This document shows positions 17,485-26,294 of a stretch of DNA of 64,000 bases, piece after piece; within the stretch, counting starts at the first letter, position 1; every line of letters begins with the position of its first letter. Source of the DNA: Sphingobium yanoikuyae (GTDB lineage: Bacteria > Pseudomonadota > Alphaproteobacteria > Sphingomonadales > Sphingomonadaceae); the NCBI RefSeq assembly GCF_013001025.1, contig NZ_CP053021.1, positions 2,311,501 to 2,375,500 of the forward strand, written 5' to 3'. A program made the position numbers and the translations under genes. The notes beneath the pieces are model-generated. The model had not been told where the DNA came from, made no database searches, and saw only the letters and a program-made list of their open reading frames with translations.

Positions 17485-17880
17485 ATGATCCGCGCTTATC
17501 TCTGCAGCTATGACTATAACTTGCCCTTGGACGATGCGGCGGTCGATCCTGACCTGCCGCTGGTTCGCCGCAGGCTGGCTAGTCTTGCAGCGGGCGAGGG
17601 CCTGGACGGTGGCTATTATGAGGCGCAGGAGATGGCCGAGGCGTTTCTCGATGCCGCCCGGGAGGCGAATGCGGGGATCGAGGAAGAGGATAGCCCTGCC
17701 CGCGTTCGGCTGCGTGACATTTTGCATCGCGACCTTGCCTATCAGCATGAGCTGTTCGGCGAAGTTTGCGAATTGCCATTGGCGGACGCAGCGGCGCATC
17801 TCGCCTGGCTCGCCGATCTGATGAGGCGTCGGGCCGACATGGCGCGGCCGATCGCGGCCGTGCTCGGCTATCGCCACTGA
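17485..17880 (+). CDS. Hypothetical acidic protein
   Basis: ATG 17485 follows GAGGAG at good spacing and is preferred over the upstream ATG at 17455; the product is 131 aa. It is rich in Ala, Asp and Glu and predicted mostly helical, without membrane segments or recognised motifs. It is divergent from the DUF5818-like gene. Confidence 0.65.
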   Translation: MIRAYLCSYDYNLPLDDAAVDPDLPLVRRRLASLAAGEGLDGGYYEAQEMAEAFLDAAREANAGIEEEDSPARVRLRDILHRDLAYQHELFGEVCELPLADAAAHLAWLADLMRRRADMARPIAAVLGYRH

Positions 17881-17973
17881 CGCGGCCCTCACCGGTACAA
17901 TCGAGCCTTTGCCGCGTTTCGTCTTCGAGATGCCCGCATGCGATGACGTTGCGGCGGGCGCGATGCATGACGT

Positions 17974-18543
17974 TCAGGCGTTTCCCAGGCGGGTGGCCAC
18001 CGAGCGAACGATGCGGGCTTGGTCGGGGCCGAGCGTGGCGAGGAGTTTCAGCTCCGCGTCCGTGAGTTCTCCCTCGGTGGCATAGGCATCGATAGTATAG
18101 CTGCCCCGCGCGAAGGTGTCGGCCGAGGGCGGCACCATATCGGTGTAGGATTGCGGCCAGAAGCAGATGAGCAACCAGGGCCAGTCCGGTATCTGGGGCT
18201 CATAACGAGCGAAGATGATGTCGCTGGTGCGTAGGCCAGACGGTCGCCGGTCGAGAAGAGCAGGCGCTACAAGGGTCATCCGCGGCTCACACAGATATGC
18301 CTCGAACTCGTGCACCTCCGCGAGGCTTTCGAGGATGACCGGATAATAGCGGCCGAGTGCCAGACCTCCGCCGGAAAAGCGAAGTGGGATATCGATCAGC
18401 AGGATATCCGGCAATGTCGGGAGGGGCCGATGATAATAGAGCCTCTTTGCTGCCAGTTCGTCGATAAGTCGCATCGAGGCAGTTTTTCGGCGATGTTGCT
18501 GGGCAGTCAACAACAGTCGCAGACAGATTGACGGGATCGTCAT
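17974..18543 (-). CDS. Hypothetical protein coupled to PP-loop gene
   Basis: A 189-aa protein whose ATG 18543 overlaps the PP-loop gene's stop by four bases; an internal ATG (MRLIDELAAKRL) is an alternative start. It contains PDILLIDIPLRFSGGGLALGRYYPVIL and PDWPWLLICFWP, suggesting an alpha/beta fold. No family was recognised. Coupling to the PP-loop enzyme suggests a shared pathway, perhaps nucleic-acid modification. Confidence 0.65.
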   Translation of the reverse strand: MTIPSICLRLLLTAQQHRRKTASMRLIDELAAKRLYYHRPLPTLPDILLIDIPLRFSGGGLALGRYYPVILESLAEVHEFEAYLCEPRMTLVAPALLDRRPSGLRTSDIIFARYEPQIPDWPWLLICFWPQSYTDMVPPSADTFARGSYTIDAYATEGELTDAELKLLATLGPDQARIVRSVATRLGNA

Positions 18544-19508
18544 GCCGCCAGACGCTCGACACCCGCATTGAAGCGATCAATCCAGTCCCGCATCGTCGGA
18601 CGTTCGGCGAGTGGGATCTGGGCCGCGACGCTTTGGAAATCGATCAGATCAACCGGAGCGCCGGCAATGATGGCGTCTATTTCCGAAGCAGGGAGCAGAG
18701 CGCGTTCGCGGATGAACCGGGTCATCGAGCCGGGACGCTCACGTGTCGACGTCCGCCACAGACCCTCGACCGTCACAAGGCGTGGTGCGGCGCGAGCCTC
18801 GACCAATATGATCAGACGGAGACACCAGCGCGGGAGGCTCATCAGCTCGCTGCTTTTCTGTGCCAGGCAGAGCCAGCAGGCGGATTTGATCGGTACGGGT
18901 AGACCTTCGGCTCGGATCCGCGCGATGCAGGCGTCGCGATCCCAGCCCCAGGCGCGTAAGGGGTAATGATAGTCGTAAAGGTCGCTGATATGGCCCTCGC
19001 GATGGGCATAGCGGCGGCTGTCGGCGGGCGAGTTGTCATAGCCGATGAGCTTGACAACCTTACCGCCCTGAGCCCATATTCTCTGCGCTGGCTCCCATTC
19101 TTTAACCCATTGATCTTGGGGCTGTATTTTCCATTTTTGACTGCAACTGTGGCGGCCGAAGCTGATCGACGGCAAGGTCGCATTGGTCAGGCAGTTTTCG
19201 AGCAGCGAGAAGTAAGGCGGCCAGTGCTTGAAGCGCTTGGGCACATAGCGCACGACATGATGCTCGATATGGCGCCGGTCCATCCAGCGCTGGAAGATCG
19301 GCAGGAAGGCATAGGTCTCCTCGCGCTCGACGCCGGTGTCGGCTGTGAGCACTGCGGACAGGGGCAGCCCCCGCGAGACCCATTCGATGATCATCGCTGT
19401 GCTGTCGACGCCCATGCCCCAGGCGGCAATGACAGGGCCGCCCGGCAGCGCAGCCAGGCAGGCGTCGTCGTTCGCCGCCGCGATGGGCGGACGTTTCAGG
19501 TCGTACAT
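18540..19508 (-). CDS. PP-loop protein of the PAPS reductase/DndC type
   Basis: ATG 19508 with GGAG upstream gives 322 aa. Residues 27-37 (IAAWGMGVDST) form the PP-loop that binds ATP in adenine-nucleotide alpha-hydrolases. A cysteine in FGRHSCSQKWK and a CWLC pair (SACWLCLAQKSSEL) give the C...CxxC set seen in DndC-like proteins, where it may hold an iron-sulphur cluster. Phage and plasmid members of this family are abundant and mostly uncharacterised. Adenylation-dependent sulphur or base chemistry on nucleic acid is a reasonable guess. Confidence 0.8.
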   Translation of the reverse strand: MYDLKRPPIAAANDDACLAALPGGPVIAAWGMGVDSTAMIIEWVSRGLPLSAVLTADTGVEREETYAFLPIFQRWMDRRHIEHHVVRYVPKRFKHWPPYFSLLENCLTNATLPSISFGRHSCSQKWKIQPQDQWVKEWEPAQRIWAQGGKVVKLIGYDNSPADSRRYAHREGHISDLYDYHYPLRAWGWDRDACIARIRAEGLPVPIKSACWLCLAQKSSELMSLPRWCLRLIILVEARAAPRLVTVEGLWRTSTRERPGSMTRFIRERALLPASEIDAIIAGAPVDLIDFQSVAAQIPLAERPTMRDWIDRFNAGVERLAA

Positions 19509-19647
19509 GGCTGATCTCCGGGAAGGAGTTCGGGAGCCCCGAAGGAGCGTCGCTGTGCTGGTGTGGTAGCCGATCCCGGATGCCGGGCGGCCGCCATACG
19601 ACGATGGCGGGGTTCCCGAGGCCACGAGAGTCGCGGCGCGTGGTCGC

Positions 19648-20004
19648 TCAGAAGTCGAGCGGGACGCTGACCATCGTGTCGGGGGGACATGGCTGCTCGG
19701 TCAGGATATAGCCGAGGCGATTGACGGTGTGCATGCCGTCGGTGATTTCGAGGCATTCGTCGCCGTCGATCACGGTCCAGACATTTGCCATGGGTTGCGC
19801 GCGGAGGAAGGCGAGGTCCGGGTCGGAGGCTTCGAAAAGACACCCGCCCCGGCCGAAGTCGAATCCCGCGGTCGCGAGCAGATGATTGGGCACGGGCCGG
19901 AATCGGTCCACGAACTCATCCTCGGTGAGGCTGAGAAATTGGATGACAGGTGGAGGGGTGCCGGGCGCCTCGGCTTTGGGCTGGCGCGATATCTCGTTGG
20001 TCAT
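19648..20004 (-). CDS. Hypothetical element-backbone protein
   Basis: ATG 20004 preceded by GAGGAAC gives 118 aa. FLSLTEDEFVDRFRPVPNHL and ANVWTVIDGDECLEITDGMHTVNRLGYILTE look like a small alpha/beta protein. No family recognised. It belongs to a same-strand series of short genes that continues to 29 kb. Confidence 0.7.
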   Translation of the reverse strand: MTNEISRQPKAEAPGTPPPVIQFLSLTEDEFVDRFRPVPNHLLATAGFDFGRGGCLFEASDPDLAFLRAQPMANVWTVIDGDECLEITDGMHTVNRLGYILTEQPCPPDTMVSVPLDF

Positions 20005-20055
20005 GGAAGTGTTCCTCATCAAACACAGTCGTTTCCGGCAGATGCAGGCGCCGGA

Positions 20056-20262
20056 TCAGGCGACGAGCGTCATCAGCGCATGGTGGCGTTGCGGCCCGGT
20101 GCTGGAGACGCGAAAGGGCTGGAGCGGATCGCCGGTGCGCAGCACGAATTGAGGGTGGCCGGTCGCATGCCGCATTCGGATGGCAACGGCGTAGGCATGA
20201 TCGAAGGATGCAAGCGCGGCGCGCTTGGACGAACAGGGTTGCATCGAGCAGGCGCTGGTCAT
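20056..20262 (-). CDS. Small hypothetical protein
   Basis: A 68-aa product whose ATG 20262 overlaps the stop of the DUF5983-like gene (ATGA). It contains YAVAIRMRHATGHPQFVLRT and ends LMTLVA. The coupling is the main argument that it is real; no function is apparent. Confidence 0.6.
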   Translation of the reverse strand: MTSACSMQPCSSKRAALASFDHAYAVAIRMRHATGHPQFVLRTGDPLQPFRVSSTGPQRHHALMTLVA

Positions 20263-20603
20263 GACTGGTGCTCCTCGGGAAGGTCGGGGTCGGGAAAGGT
20301 GGGCAGTTGCGACCAGGCCGGCTCGTCGCGGTCGAACAGGACCCAGGAGGCATCCCTATCGAATGCCGCCTTCAGGATTGCCCAGAACTCCGGGCTGATG
20401 TCGGGCGCTTCCCCGCCGCACCCGACGACGCAGGTGTGGACGAAGAAGCCATAGGCATAGGGTTCGATCACCAGATCGGGATGACCGACTTCGACACGTC
20501 CATCCGTCCCGCGCGGCGCGACGGCGATCAGGTGATCGATGTGACGACGCTCGGCCACCGGGAGATGGGCGGTCGAGCAGACAAAGAGTGCGGCATGGCG
20601 CAT
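20259..20603 (-). CDS. DUF5983-like protein
   Basis: A 114-aa protein ending SWVLFDRDEPAWSQLPTFPDPD. The W-V-L-F-D-R-D-E segment near the C-terminus recurs in the 228-aa protein at 24981-25667 (RWLLLDRDADCVDSLETFEW), so the two are related. The pattern fits DUF5983, a family of short plasmid/ICE proteins of unknown role. It is followed by a coupled 68-aa gene. Confidence 0.65.
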   Translation of the reverse strand: MRHAALFVCSTAHLPVAERRHIDHLIAVAPRGTDGRVEVGHPDLVIEPYAYGFFVHTCVVGCGGEAPDISPEFWAILKAAFDRDASWVLFDRDEPAWSQLPTFPDPDLPEEHQS

Positions 20604-20650
20604 GGGAACGCTCCCTCACGAGGGCTTGGGTGAGTCTCGGGCGATGGGGC

Positions 20651-22318
20651 TCAGGCCGCTTGATCGAGTGCGAGCGAGAGCCTGTTCCTGTCGGCGGAGA
20701 TGGTCAGGCTGCGGCCGCCCGGAATGAGCCACTGGACGTGCTCGAAGACTGCCTCACGCAATCGGGCGAGCAGGGCCTCGTCCTCGCCAAGCAGCAGCAG
20801 GTTGGCGAGATTTCGGGCTTCATGCTCGAATGCAAGCGATTGCGTATCCCAGCTGTCGCGCTCGCAGTCGTCGGAATAACAGAACAGGCTGGCATATAGC
20901 AGGTCGGCAAGCCCGTCCGGCTGCACATCGGCCTCCCCGTCGAACAGGATGGTCGCCTCGTCGAGCGTCCAGCAGCTATTGTTGCAGACCAGCATGTCCG
21001 TGGGGATGCGGTATAGGGTGGGTTCGCAAGGTGACGGGCCGCCGGGCCGCAGAAGGATCTCGGCGGAGAGCGCCTCGACGGACCCGGAGTCAAAATCGTC
21101 CGGCAGCGCGACGTCATCGGCATAACGATGGGAGATGCCACCGCGCTGAACGACGAAGCTGCAGGACAGGAGACGTGACAGTGTGTCGTACCAGCGATAG
21201 CCCACGAAATCGCGATTTTCCTGCACGAGTTTGCCTTCAAGGGGCGAGGCCCTGTCGAGCGCGCGGGCGAGCGCCTGCTCGATATCTGGTTCATGGTCGG
21301 TCATGATGATCATCGGCCCTGACCGGACGGCCGTTCCCTGATATCGATTGGCTGTGTCAGCGACGGTAGGGACCCAGCTATTGAGGGATGCTTCCGCTTC
21401 GGGGAGAAAGACACCAAGTTCCCTGGCTCTGGCCCATGCTTTATAGGGAAGGCGATGAGACGCTTCACAGGCGATGGCTTGGTAAAGCGCGACCTCGGCC
21501 GCTTCCCTGAGCCGGGACAGTGCCTCGTTCTCGACCATTTCCTTGCGCGCGGGGAGCACGAGCTGTAGCGCAGGCGCGTCGACGATATCGACCCGCACCC
21601 GCCAGTTATGGGGACTCTCGATTTCGCTCAGCGTGGGAAGCCGGGAGGCGACAGTCACGCCATGGAAATTGATCCGGGGGGTGTGGACTGCCTCGGTCGT
21701 GCCGTCGTGGAAGATGCCGATGCGACAGCCTTCCCATAATTCGATATGTGCGGCGCCGGCGAGAAAGTCTTCATACGGAAGTCGTGCGCCCTCGAAATGA
21801 ACCGGTAGCGGGAAATACCGGGCTGCGAGATGCAATGTCGACCGAAGCTGCTCTTCCCAGGCGGCGGGCAACATGATCTGGATTTCGGTGCCGCGCACGA
21901 TCCCGCATGGCTCTATCGCGAGCGGGACAGCCCCTTCCCAGCCATCGGCCGGAATATGGACCGCCCACCCCCGCCCCGCCGCTCGAGACCATGAGCGGAC
22001 AACGACGTCGCGTCCGGCGAGGCTGAACACGCCCATGCCGGCTGGATCCTCGCGGGCGCGGATATCTTGCTGCCATCCTGAGTCGCCGAGCGTCAGGAGG
22101 TTGGCGGGATCGTCGATACCGCAGCCGTCATCGTAGATGGACAGCGCAGTGCCGGCGGGAAGATTGTAAACCGCGACATGGATCGCGCGCGCACCGGCAC
22201 GGCGGGCGTTCTGGAAAAGCTCCAGCAGCACATCGCCGAGCGTACCGTTGAACAGGCGCGAGACCTTGGTAATGAGCGACTGGCCGACCTCGGGCCGGAT
22301 GGTGGCGGGGAAGGACAT
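20651..22318 (-). CDS. GHKL (Hsp90/histidine kinase-type) ATPase
   Basis: ATG 22318 follows AGGAGCC and gives 555 aa. The N-terminal ATPase motifs are clear: LLELFQNARRAGA (N box), YDDGCGIDDP (G1) and GMGVFSLAG (G2). The remaining 400 residues have no recognised domain. Stand-alone GHKL proteins on mobile elements include defence and chaperone-like ATPases. A G-rich leader (22351-22381 region) precedes it. Its role within the element is not known. Confidence 0.8.
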   Translation of the reverse strand: MSFPATIRPEVGQSLITKVSRLFNGTLGDVLLELFQNARRAGARAIHVAVYNLPAGTALSIYDDGCGIDDPANLLTLGDSGWQQDIRAREDPAGMGVFSLAGRDVVVRSWSRAAGRGWAVHIPADGWEGAVPLAIEPCGIVRGTEIQIMLPAAWEEQLRSTLHLAARYFPLPVHFEGARLPYEDFLAGAAHIELWEGCRIGIFHDGTTEAVHTPRINFHGVTVASRLPTLSEIESPHNWRVRVDIVDAPALQLVLPARKEMVENEALSRLREAAEVALYQAIACEASHRLPYKAWARARELGVFLPEAEASLNSWVPTVADTANRYQGTAVRSGPMIIMTDHEPDIEQALARALDRASPLEGKLVQENRDFVGYRWYDTLSRLLSCSFVVQRGGISHRYADDVALPDDFDSGSVEALSAEILLRPGGPSPCEPTLYRIPTDMLVCNNSCWTLDEATILFDGEADVQPDGLADLLYASLFCYSDDCERDSWDTQSLAFEHEARNLANLLLLGEDEALLARLREAVFEHVQWLIPGGRSLTISADRNRLSLALDQAA

Positions 22319-22367
22319 GGGATGTGGCTCCTGTCTGGCGGAGACCAATTCCCCGCCGCACAGCCCC

Positions 22368-22688
22368 TCATCCCCCTCCCCTTTGCATTACGGCGGGGTG
22401 AAATGGATCAGACCAGTCGATGTGGTCGATGATCCAGGCAGGCACGAAATCCCAGTCGAAGCAGAGCGGATAGTCGTTCTCGACCTCGCGCCAGGACGCT
22501 TCGACGGCATCGGTCCAGCCAACCACAGTCAGCCGCAGCGCAGCGGTGCCGAGCGCATCGAACGCTTTGCCGATCGCGAGAGCGAGGCCGATCGCATCGG
22601 GATCCGTGATCGGCCTGCTGCGCAGGGCCAGAACCGACTCCCAGAGGCAGGCGGCGGTCTCGAGGCTGCCTTCGGAATAGTGTCCCAT
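22368..22688 (-). CDS. Hypothetical backbone protein
   Basis: ATG 22688 after GAAAGGA gives 106 aa (MGHYSEGSLETAACLWESVL). The end FDWDFVPAWIIDHIDWSDPF is aromatic and acidic. The last codons run into the G-rich leader of the GHKL gene, encoding a terminal RGGG. No family recognised. Confidence 0.65.
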   Translation of the reverse strand: MGHYSEGSLETAACLWESVLALRSRPITDPDAIGLALAIGKAFDALGTAALRLTVVGWTDAVEASWREVENDYPLCFDWDFVPAWIIDHIDWSDPFHPAVMQRGGG

Positions 22689-22705
22689 GAGGGGTCCTTT
22701 CGATG

Positions 22706-23167
22706 TCAGGCGGCGCGCAGGTCGCACCCCTGATAGAGGCCGAGGTCGGCTGCCATCAGCATGTCGATGCCTGGCGCGAACCGGTCGAACGCTTCGTTCA
22801 GATCGGCGACGGCGACGCGGTAGCTGGCCTCGCCAGGGTCGAAATCGAGGGCGAGCATCAGCGGGGTCAGCCGTGCGGTCATCTCTGGAAAGACCGTGCG
22901 GATGATAAGCGCCTCGATTCGCCGCGCTACCAGGTTGAGGCGCGCCGCGAGGCCCAAGGGGGTGGCCAACTCACGCTCATACCAGGTGGCGGGTGCTACG
23001 ACGTCGGCGATGCGGGTTGATGGCGCCCGTCCATTGCCGATTCGGGCCTGGATGACGACGCAGCGCGGGCGCCGCTCGAGCGCCACTTCGGCCAGTGGCA
23101 CGAGAGCGCGATAGTGATAGGTCGAGGCGGTGCCCGGGATGCGGGACCGAGAGACGATGACGTCCAT
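22706..23167 (-). CDS. Hypothetical backbone protein
   Basis: ATG 23167 (MDVIVSRSRIPG) after GAAAGAA gives 153 aa; the upstream in-frame extension is arginine/proline-rich and unlikely. It contains CVVIQARIGNGRAPSTRIADVV and FDPGEASYRVAVADLNEAFD. It lies 18 bp upstream of the next gene on the same strand. No recognised domain. Confidence 0.65.
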   Translation of the reverse strand: MDVIVSRSRIPGTASTYHYRALVPLAEVALERRPRCVVIQARIGNGRAPSTRIADVVAPATWYERELATPLGLAARLNLVARRIEALIIRTVFPEMTARLTPLMLALDFDPGEASYRVAVADLNEAFDRFAPGIDMLMAADLGLYQGCDLRAA

Positions 23168-23277
23168 TGGCTGTTCTTTCGATGGTGGAGGCAGGGGGCT
23201 GCGCGTTCGGCAGCAAGGAGGCGCTCGAGCGAAACTCGCCCGACGTACCTTCAAGAGAAGTCCTCCCCTCCGGCTCG

Positions 23278-24411
23278 CTAACGGGTCCGTTCGGCCTTGA
23301 TGGCGAGGAGGTGTGCGAAGCGCGCCTGGACCGCAGCCGCGTCAGGAAAGTGGTCAGCGAGGCCGTGATGGGCGAGGATCGGCGCGCGCGCCTTGGCGAT
23401 CAGCGCAGCCTCGGCGAGGCTCGGCATGCGTGGTGGCCAGCCTTTTACGTACCGCAGTTCCGGCGGCATTGCCGCTTCGAGCGTCCGGCGCTCATGGGAT
23501 CGAACTTTGACGCGGGCGACCTCGCGAAGACGTGCGGCTGACAGCAATTGGGGTGCAACATCGGCGAGCCATCGTTGGGGCTGGAAGGAGAAGGTCGAGT
23601 CCAGCTCAATCGCCACGAGATGGCGGTAGAGATCGAGATTGCCGGGAGCTTCGGCGGAGGCAGCCAGATCGTGCGCGGATCCAAGCACGCAGAAGGCGCA
23701 GGACAGGCGCGTCGTGCGGTAGCGGACATAGGCTTCGTGCAACGGCAGCCCGTGGCGCTCATGAATCCCGAACACATCGTCGGCACTCCAGTCGACCGCC
23801 GGATGCCAGTTGAGCATGTTGGTGCCGGCGGCGTTGCCTGGCTTCGCGAAGCGTTCGTCGCTTCGGGAGATCGGCGTCGATCGTCGGCTCGGGCTTTCGT
23901 CGCGGCGCAGGCCGATGACCGAAACGATAGTTTCACCCCGATAGCGGCGCGCCAGTTCGGGGCCGATCACCTGGACCTTGAGTTCGGACGTGCAGAAACG
24001 CAGAGATGCCGATGACCATGGACCGATGAGATTATAGGTCTCGAGCGCCTCGTAACGGCGCTTGCCGGAAAGGAACCGCTGCTCCCAACGTGCGACCATG
24101 TCGCCTGCCGATCGGCTGACAACCAGCAGGGGAATCCCCAGTCTGTCCGCGATCGCTGCAACCATAGCCGGGGTCGACCGCCATTCCGCCCGGCCGAGGT
24201 CCGCGTGTATTGCGATCCGGCGGTGGCGGGGATGGCCCAAGGCGTCGAGCAGCGCGATGGCGGCATGGGCCGACGCGGTGGAATCCTTACCGCCTGAAAG
24301 ATTGAAGGCGAACCAGGCACCCCGCCTGACAGCCGCCAACACCGTATCGTCGATAGCGGGCAAAGGATCGGCAGGCGCGGCGAGAAAGCCGCGCGCAAAA
24401 GCTGCGCCCAT
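23278..24411 (-). CDS. Second PP-loop protein, PAPS reductase/DndC type
   Basis: A 377-aa protein with a textbook PP-loop SGGKDST at residues 39-45. RFCTSELKVQ and later SCAFCVLGSAHDL supply the C...CxxC arrangement also seen in the first PP-loop protein at 18540-19508. CTSELK resembles the CTRLLK segment of DndC and PAPS reductases. Substrate activation by adenylation is expected; no sulphur pathway genes are nearby, so a nucleic-acid modification role is preferred. Confidence 0.85.
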   Translation of the reverse strand: MGAAFARGFLAAPADPLPAIDDTVLAAVRRGAWFAFNLSGGKDSTASAHAAIALLDALGHPRHRRIAIHADLGRAEWRSTPAMVAAIADRLGIPLLVVSRSAGDMVARWEQRFLSGKRRYEALETYNLIGPWSSASLRFCTSELKVQVIGPELARRYRGETIVSVIGLRRDESPSRRSTPISRSDERFAKPGNAAGTNMLNWHPAVDWSADDVFGIHERHGLPLHEAYVRYRTTRLSCAFCVLGSAHDLAASAEAPGNLDLYRHLVAIELDSTFSFQPQRWLADVAPQLLSAARLREVARVKVRSHERRTLEAAMPPELRYVKGWPPRMPSLAEAALIAKARAPILAHHGLADHFPDAAAVQARFAHLLAIKAERTR

Positions 24412-24456
24412 GCTGGTTCTCCTAAGGTGCGGTGGATCGGCGCGACCGCGCGCCGG

Positions 24457-24969
24457 TCAGCGGTCGGCAGGCACTCTGTTGTCGTAGAGAGGCTTTGCGT
24501 CGGGCTCCCATTCGCCGGGCAGCCAGATCCGGCCGTTATAGCTGATCCGCCCCACGGGCGTTTCAGCGATCAGGAGCATAGCCTCGGGGAACATGCTGGC
24601 GCCCAGACCCGATTGGTCCCGGCGCTCGCAATAGAGATCGGAGGCGTTCGCCCAGTTCGCCGCGGCAAGCTCTGGAAAGCCGCGCTGAATAACGCGAAAG
24701 GGCTTGCGCGAAGCAGCTTGCCGCCCGGCCCCGCCAAGGACGCGGGCAACATGTCCGGCATAGACGGCGACGGTCGCCCAGTAAGCAGCGACGAACACCT
24801 TGCGGGTTTCCCAGCTCGTTCGGCTACGGCGGCGCGCATCGGTGGCAATGTCGAGCAGCAACACGGCGAGCAGGGCGCGGATATTGGCGGGCATAGCCCG
24901 GATGAGGCGCGCGGCGGGAAGGCCGAGGACCGGATTGCGGACCTCGGCCCGGGAGGAGCGGCGGGTCAT
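24457..24969 (-). CDS. Hypothetical backbone protein
   Basis: ATG 24969 after GAGGGACG gives 170 aa. A hydrophobic helix (ALLAVLLLDIATDA) and a second (VFVAAYWATVAVYAGHVARVL) suggest membrane association or a helical core. The C-terminus IWLPGEWEPDAKPLYDNRV is well ordered. It starts 11 bp after the DUF5983-like gene's stop, in the same direction. Family unknown. Confidence 0.65.
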   Translation of the reverse strand: MTRRSSRAEVRNPVLGLPAARLIRAMPANIRALLAVLLLDIATDARRRSRTSWETRKVFVAAYWATVAVYAGHVARVLGGAGRQAASRKPFRVIQRGFPELAAANWANASDLYCERRDQSGLGASMFPEAMLLIAETPVGRISYNGRIWLPGEWEPDAKPLYDNRVPADR

Positions 24970-24980
24970 GGCGGCGTCCC

Positions 24981-25667
24981 TCACCACTCGAACGTTTCGA
25001 GACTGTCGACGCAATCCGCATCACGATCGAGAAGAAGCCAACGGCAGCCTTGTGCGCGCGCGAACTCGATGGCGGCCCAAAGCTCGTTCGGGACCATTTC
25101 GCGCTCGAGGCCGTCGAGCGGATCGGTGAGAACGAACCAGCCATAGCCGGCCTCAGCGACACCGAGCGGGCGGGATTCGGGGATCATGGGCGCCCATTGG
25201 TCGAGAAGGTCCGCGGTGGCGGGGCGGATATGGCTGGTGCTGATCACGAGATGGCGACCGACACGCAGTGCATGAGATGAGTCGACCGCGGGTGCCTCGA
25301 TTGAGATGCGGTCTGTCCAGAGATATTCCTCTTCGTGCGCGTCGAAATAGATCGAAGCGGCCTCTTCGTCGGAGAGCGTCGAGGGATCGCGCCTGTCGCG
25401 AATCTCTGGCCACCATTCACGGCTGAATGAGGCGACCTCGGCCATGAGCGCCTCGCGGGTGAAGGCGGCGTAGAGATCGCCTCCGTGACGATGGTCGATG
25501 AACGCGGCGTGGATGTCGGCCGGCCAGGGGACAACGTGATCTTGCACGAGCCGCTCGGCCTGCGCCAATTCGTTGCAGAGAATATGGGCCGACGGGGCAG
25601 CGTCGGCGATGACCGTGCGTGCCCGCGCCAGCAGGCGCGCGAAATCGTCCCTTGTCATATGGGTCAT
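24981..25667 (-). CDS. DUF5983-like protein, long form
   Basis: ATG 25667 with AAGGAG seven bases upstream gives 228 aa. The C-terminus AQGCRWLLLDRDADCVDSLE matches the end of the shorter protein at 20259-20603. The N-terminal half (FARLLARARTVIADAAPSAH) is helical. It probably arose from the same family with an added N-terminal domain. Function unknown. Confidence 0.7.
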   Translation of the reverse strand: MTHMTRDDFARLLARARTVIADAAPSAHILCNELAQAERLVQDHVVPWPADIHAAFIDHRHGGDLYAAFTREALMAEVASFSREWWPEIRDRRDPSTLSDEEAASIYFDAHEEEYLWTDRISIEAPAVDSSHALRVGRHLVISTSHIRPATADLLDQWAPMIPESRPLGVAEAGYGWFVLTDPLDGLEREMVPNELWAAIEFARAQGCRWLLLDRDADCVDSLETFEW

Positions 25668-25722
25668 GGATTGTCTCCTTGGAGATGTGCCGGATGGGCG
25701 AACGGGCGGCCCGAGCGTCCGA

Positions 25723-26217
25723 TCAGGCGCGGTCGAGCGCCTGGGCGATGGCGGCGAGTGCATCGGCGATATGCTGCTCGACCTCCGGTGTGGTGATGCC
25801 GAGACGGGCCGCGATTGCGGTGAAATCCTCGTCGCCGAGGAAATCCGCCAGGAGAACCTGACGCGTGATCTCCGGCAGCGCGGCGACCGCGCGGGCGTAT
25901 CGGTCGATCGGCGCAGCGCGGATTTCGGGTGGAGCGGCCACATCCACGCGGACCCATGCGCGCACCCAATAGCCGTCGCCATCGCGCTGGACGGTCTGTT
26001 CGTCGGGATCGACCCGCAAGCCGTGGGTGGTAGCCCAGCGTTGGCGCGCGGCAGCCACGATAGGGAGAGCAGCCTTGTCGGACATGAGGAAAGCGTCGAT
26101 CCGCGCGGCGAGTTCGTAGCTCGTCCGACGCCGGTCGCGTCGCAGGCTGAAGCGGGGATGGTCGTTGAAGAAATCGAGTGCCTCGACAAGGAGGGCGCGG
26201 GCGTCATGGTCGGACAT
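25723..26217 (-). CDS. Protein with sigma-70 region 4-like C-terminal HTH
   Basis: From ATG 26217 the protein is 164 aa. Residues about 105-160 (VAALPEITRQVLLADFLGDE, then FTAIAARLGITTPEVEQHIA) match the region 4 / LuxR-like helix-turn-helix that reads -35 elements. No region 2 is present, so it is not a complete sigma factor. A regulator of the backbone operons is a reasonable inference. A G-rich tract lies upstream at 26252-26270. Confidence 0.65.
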   Translation of the reverse strand: MSDHDARALLVEALDFFNDHPRFSLRRDRRRTSYELAARIDAFLMSDKAALPIVAAARQRWATTHGLRVDPDEQTVQRDGDGYWVRAWVRVDVAAPPEIRAAPIDRYARAVAALPEITRQVLLADFLGDEDFTAIAARLGITTPEVEQHIADALAAIAQALDRA

Positions 26218-26294
26218 GGTAGGGTCTCCGTTGAGCCGATTCCTGATCGGCACCCATTCCCGTTCCCCCTTCGCTCCGGTTGCGACCGCTTGGC

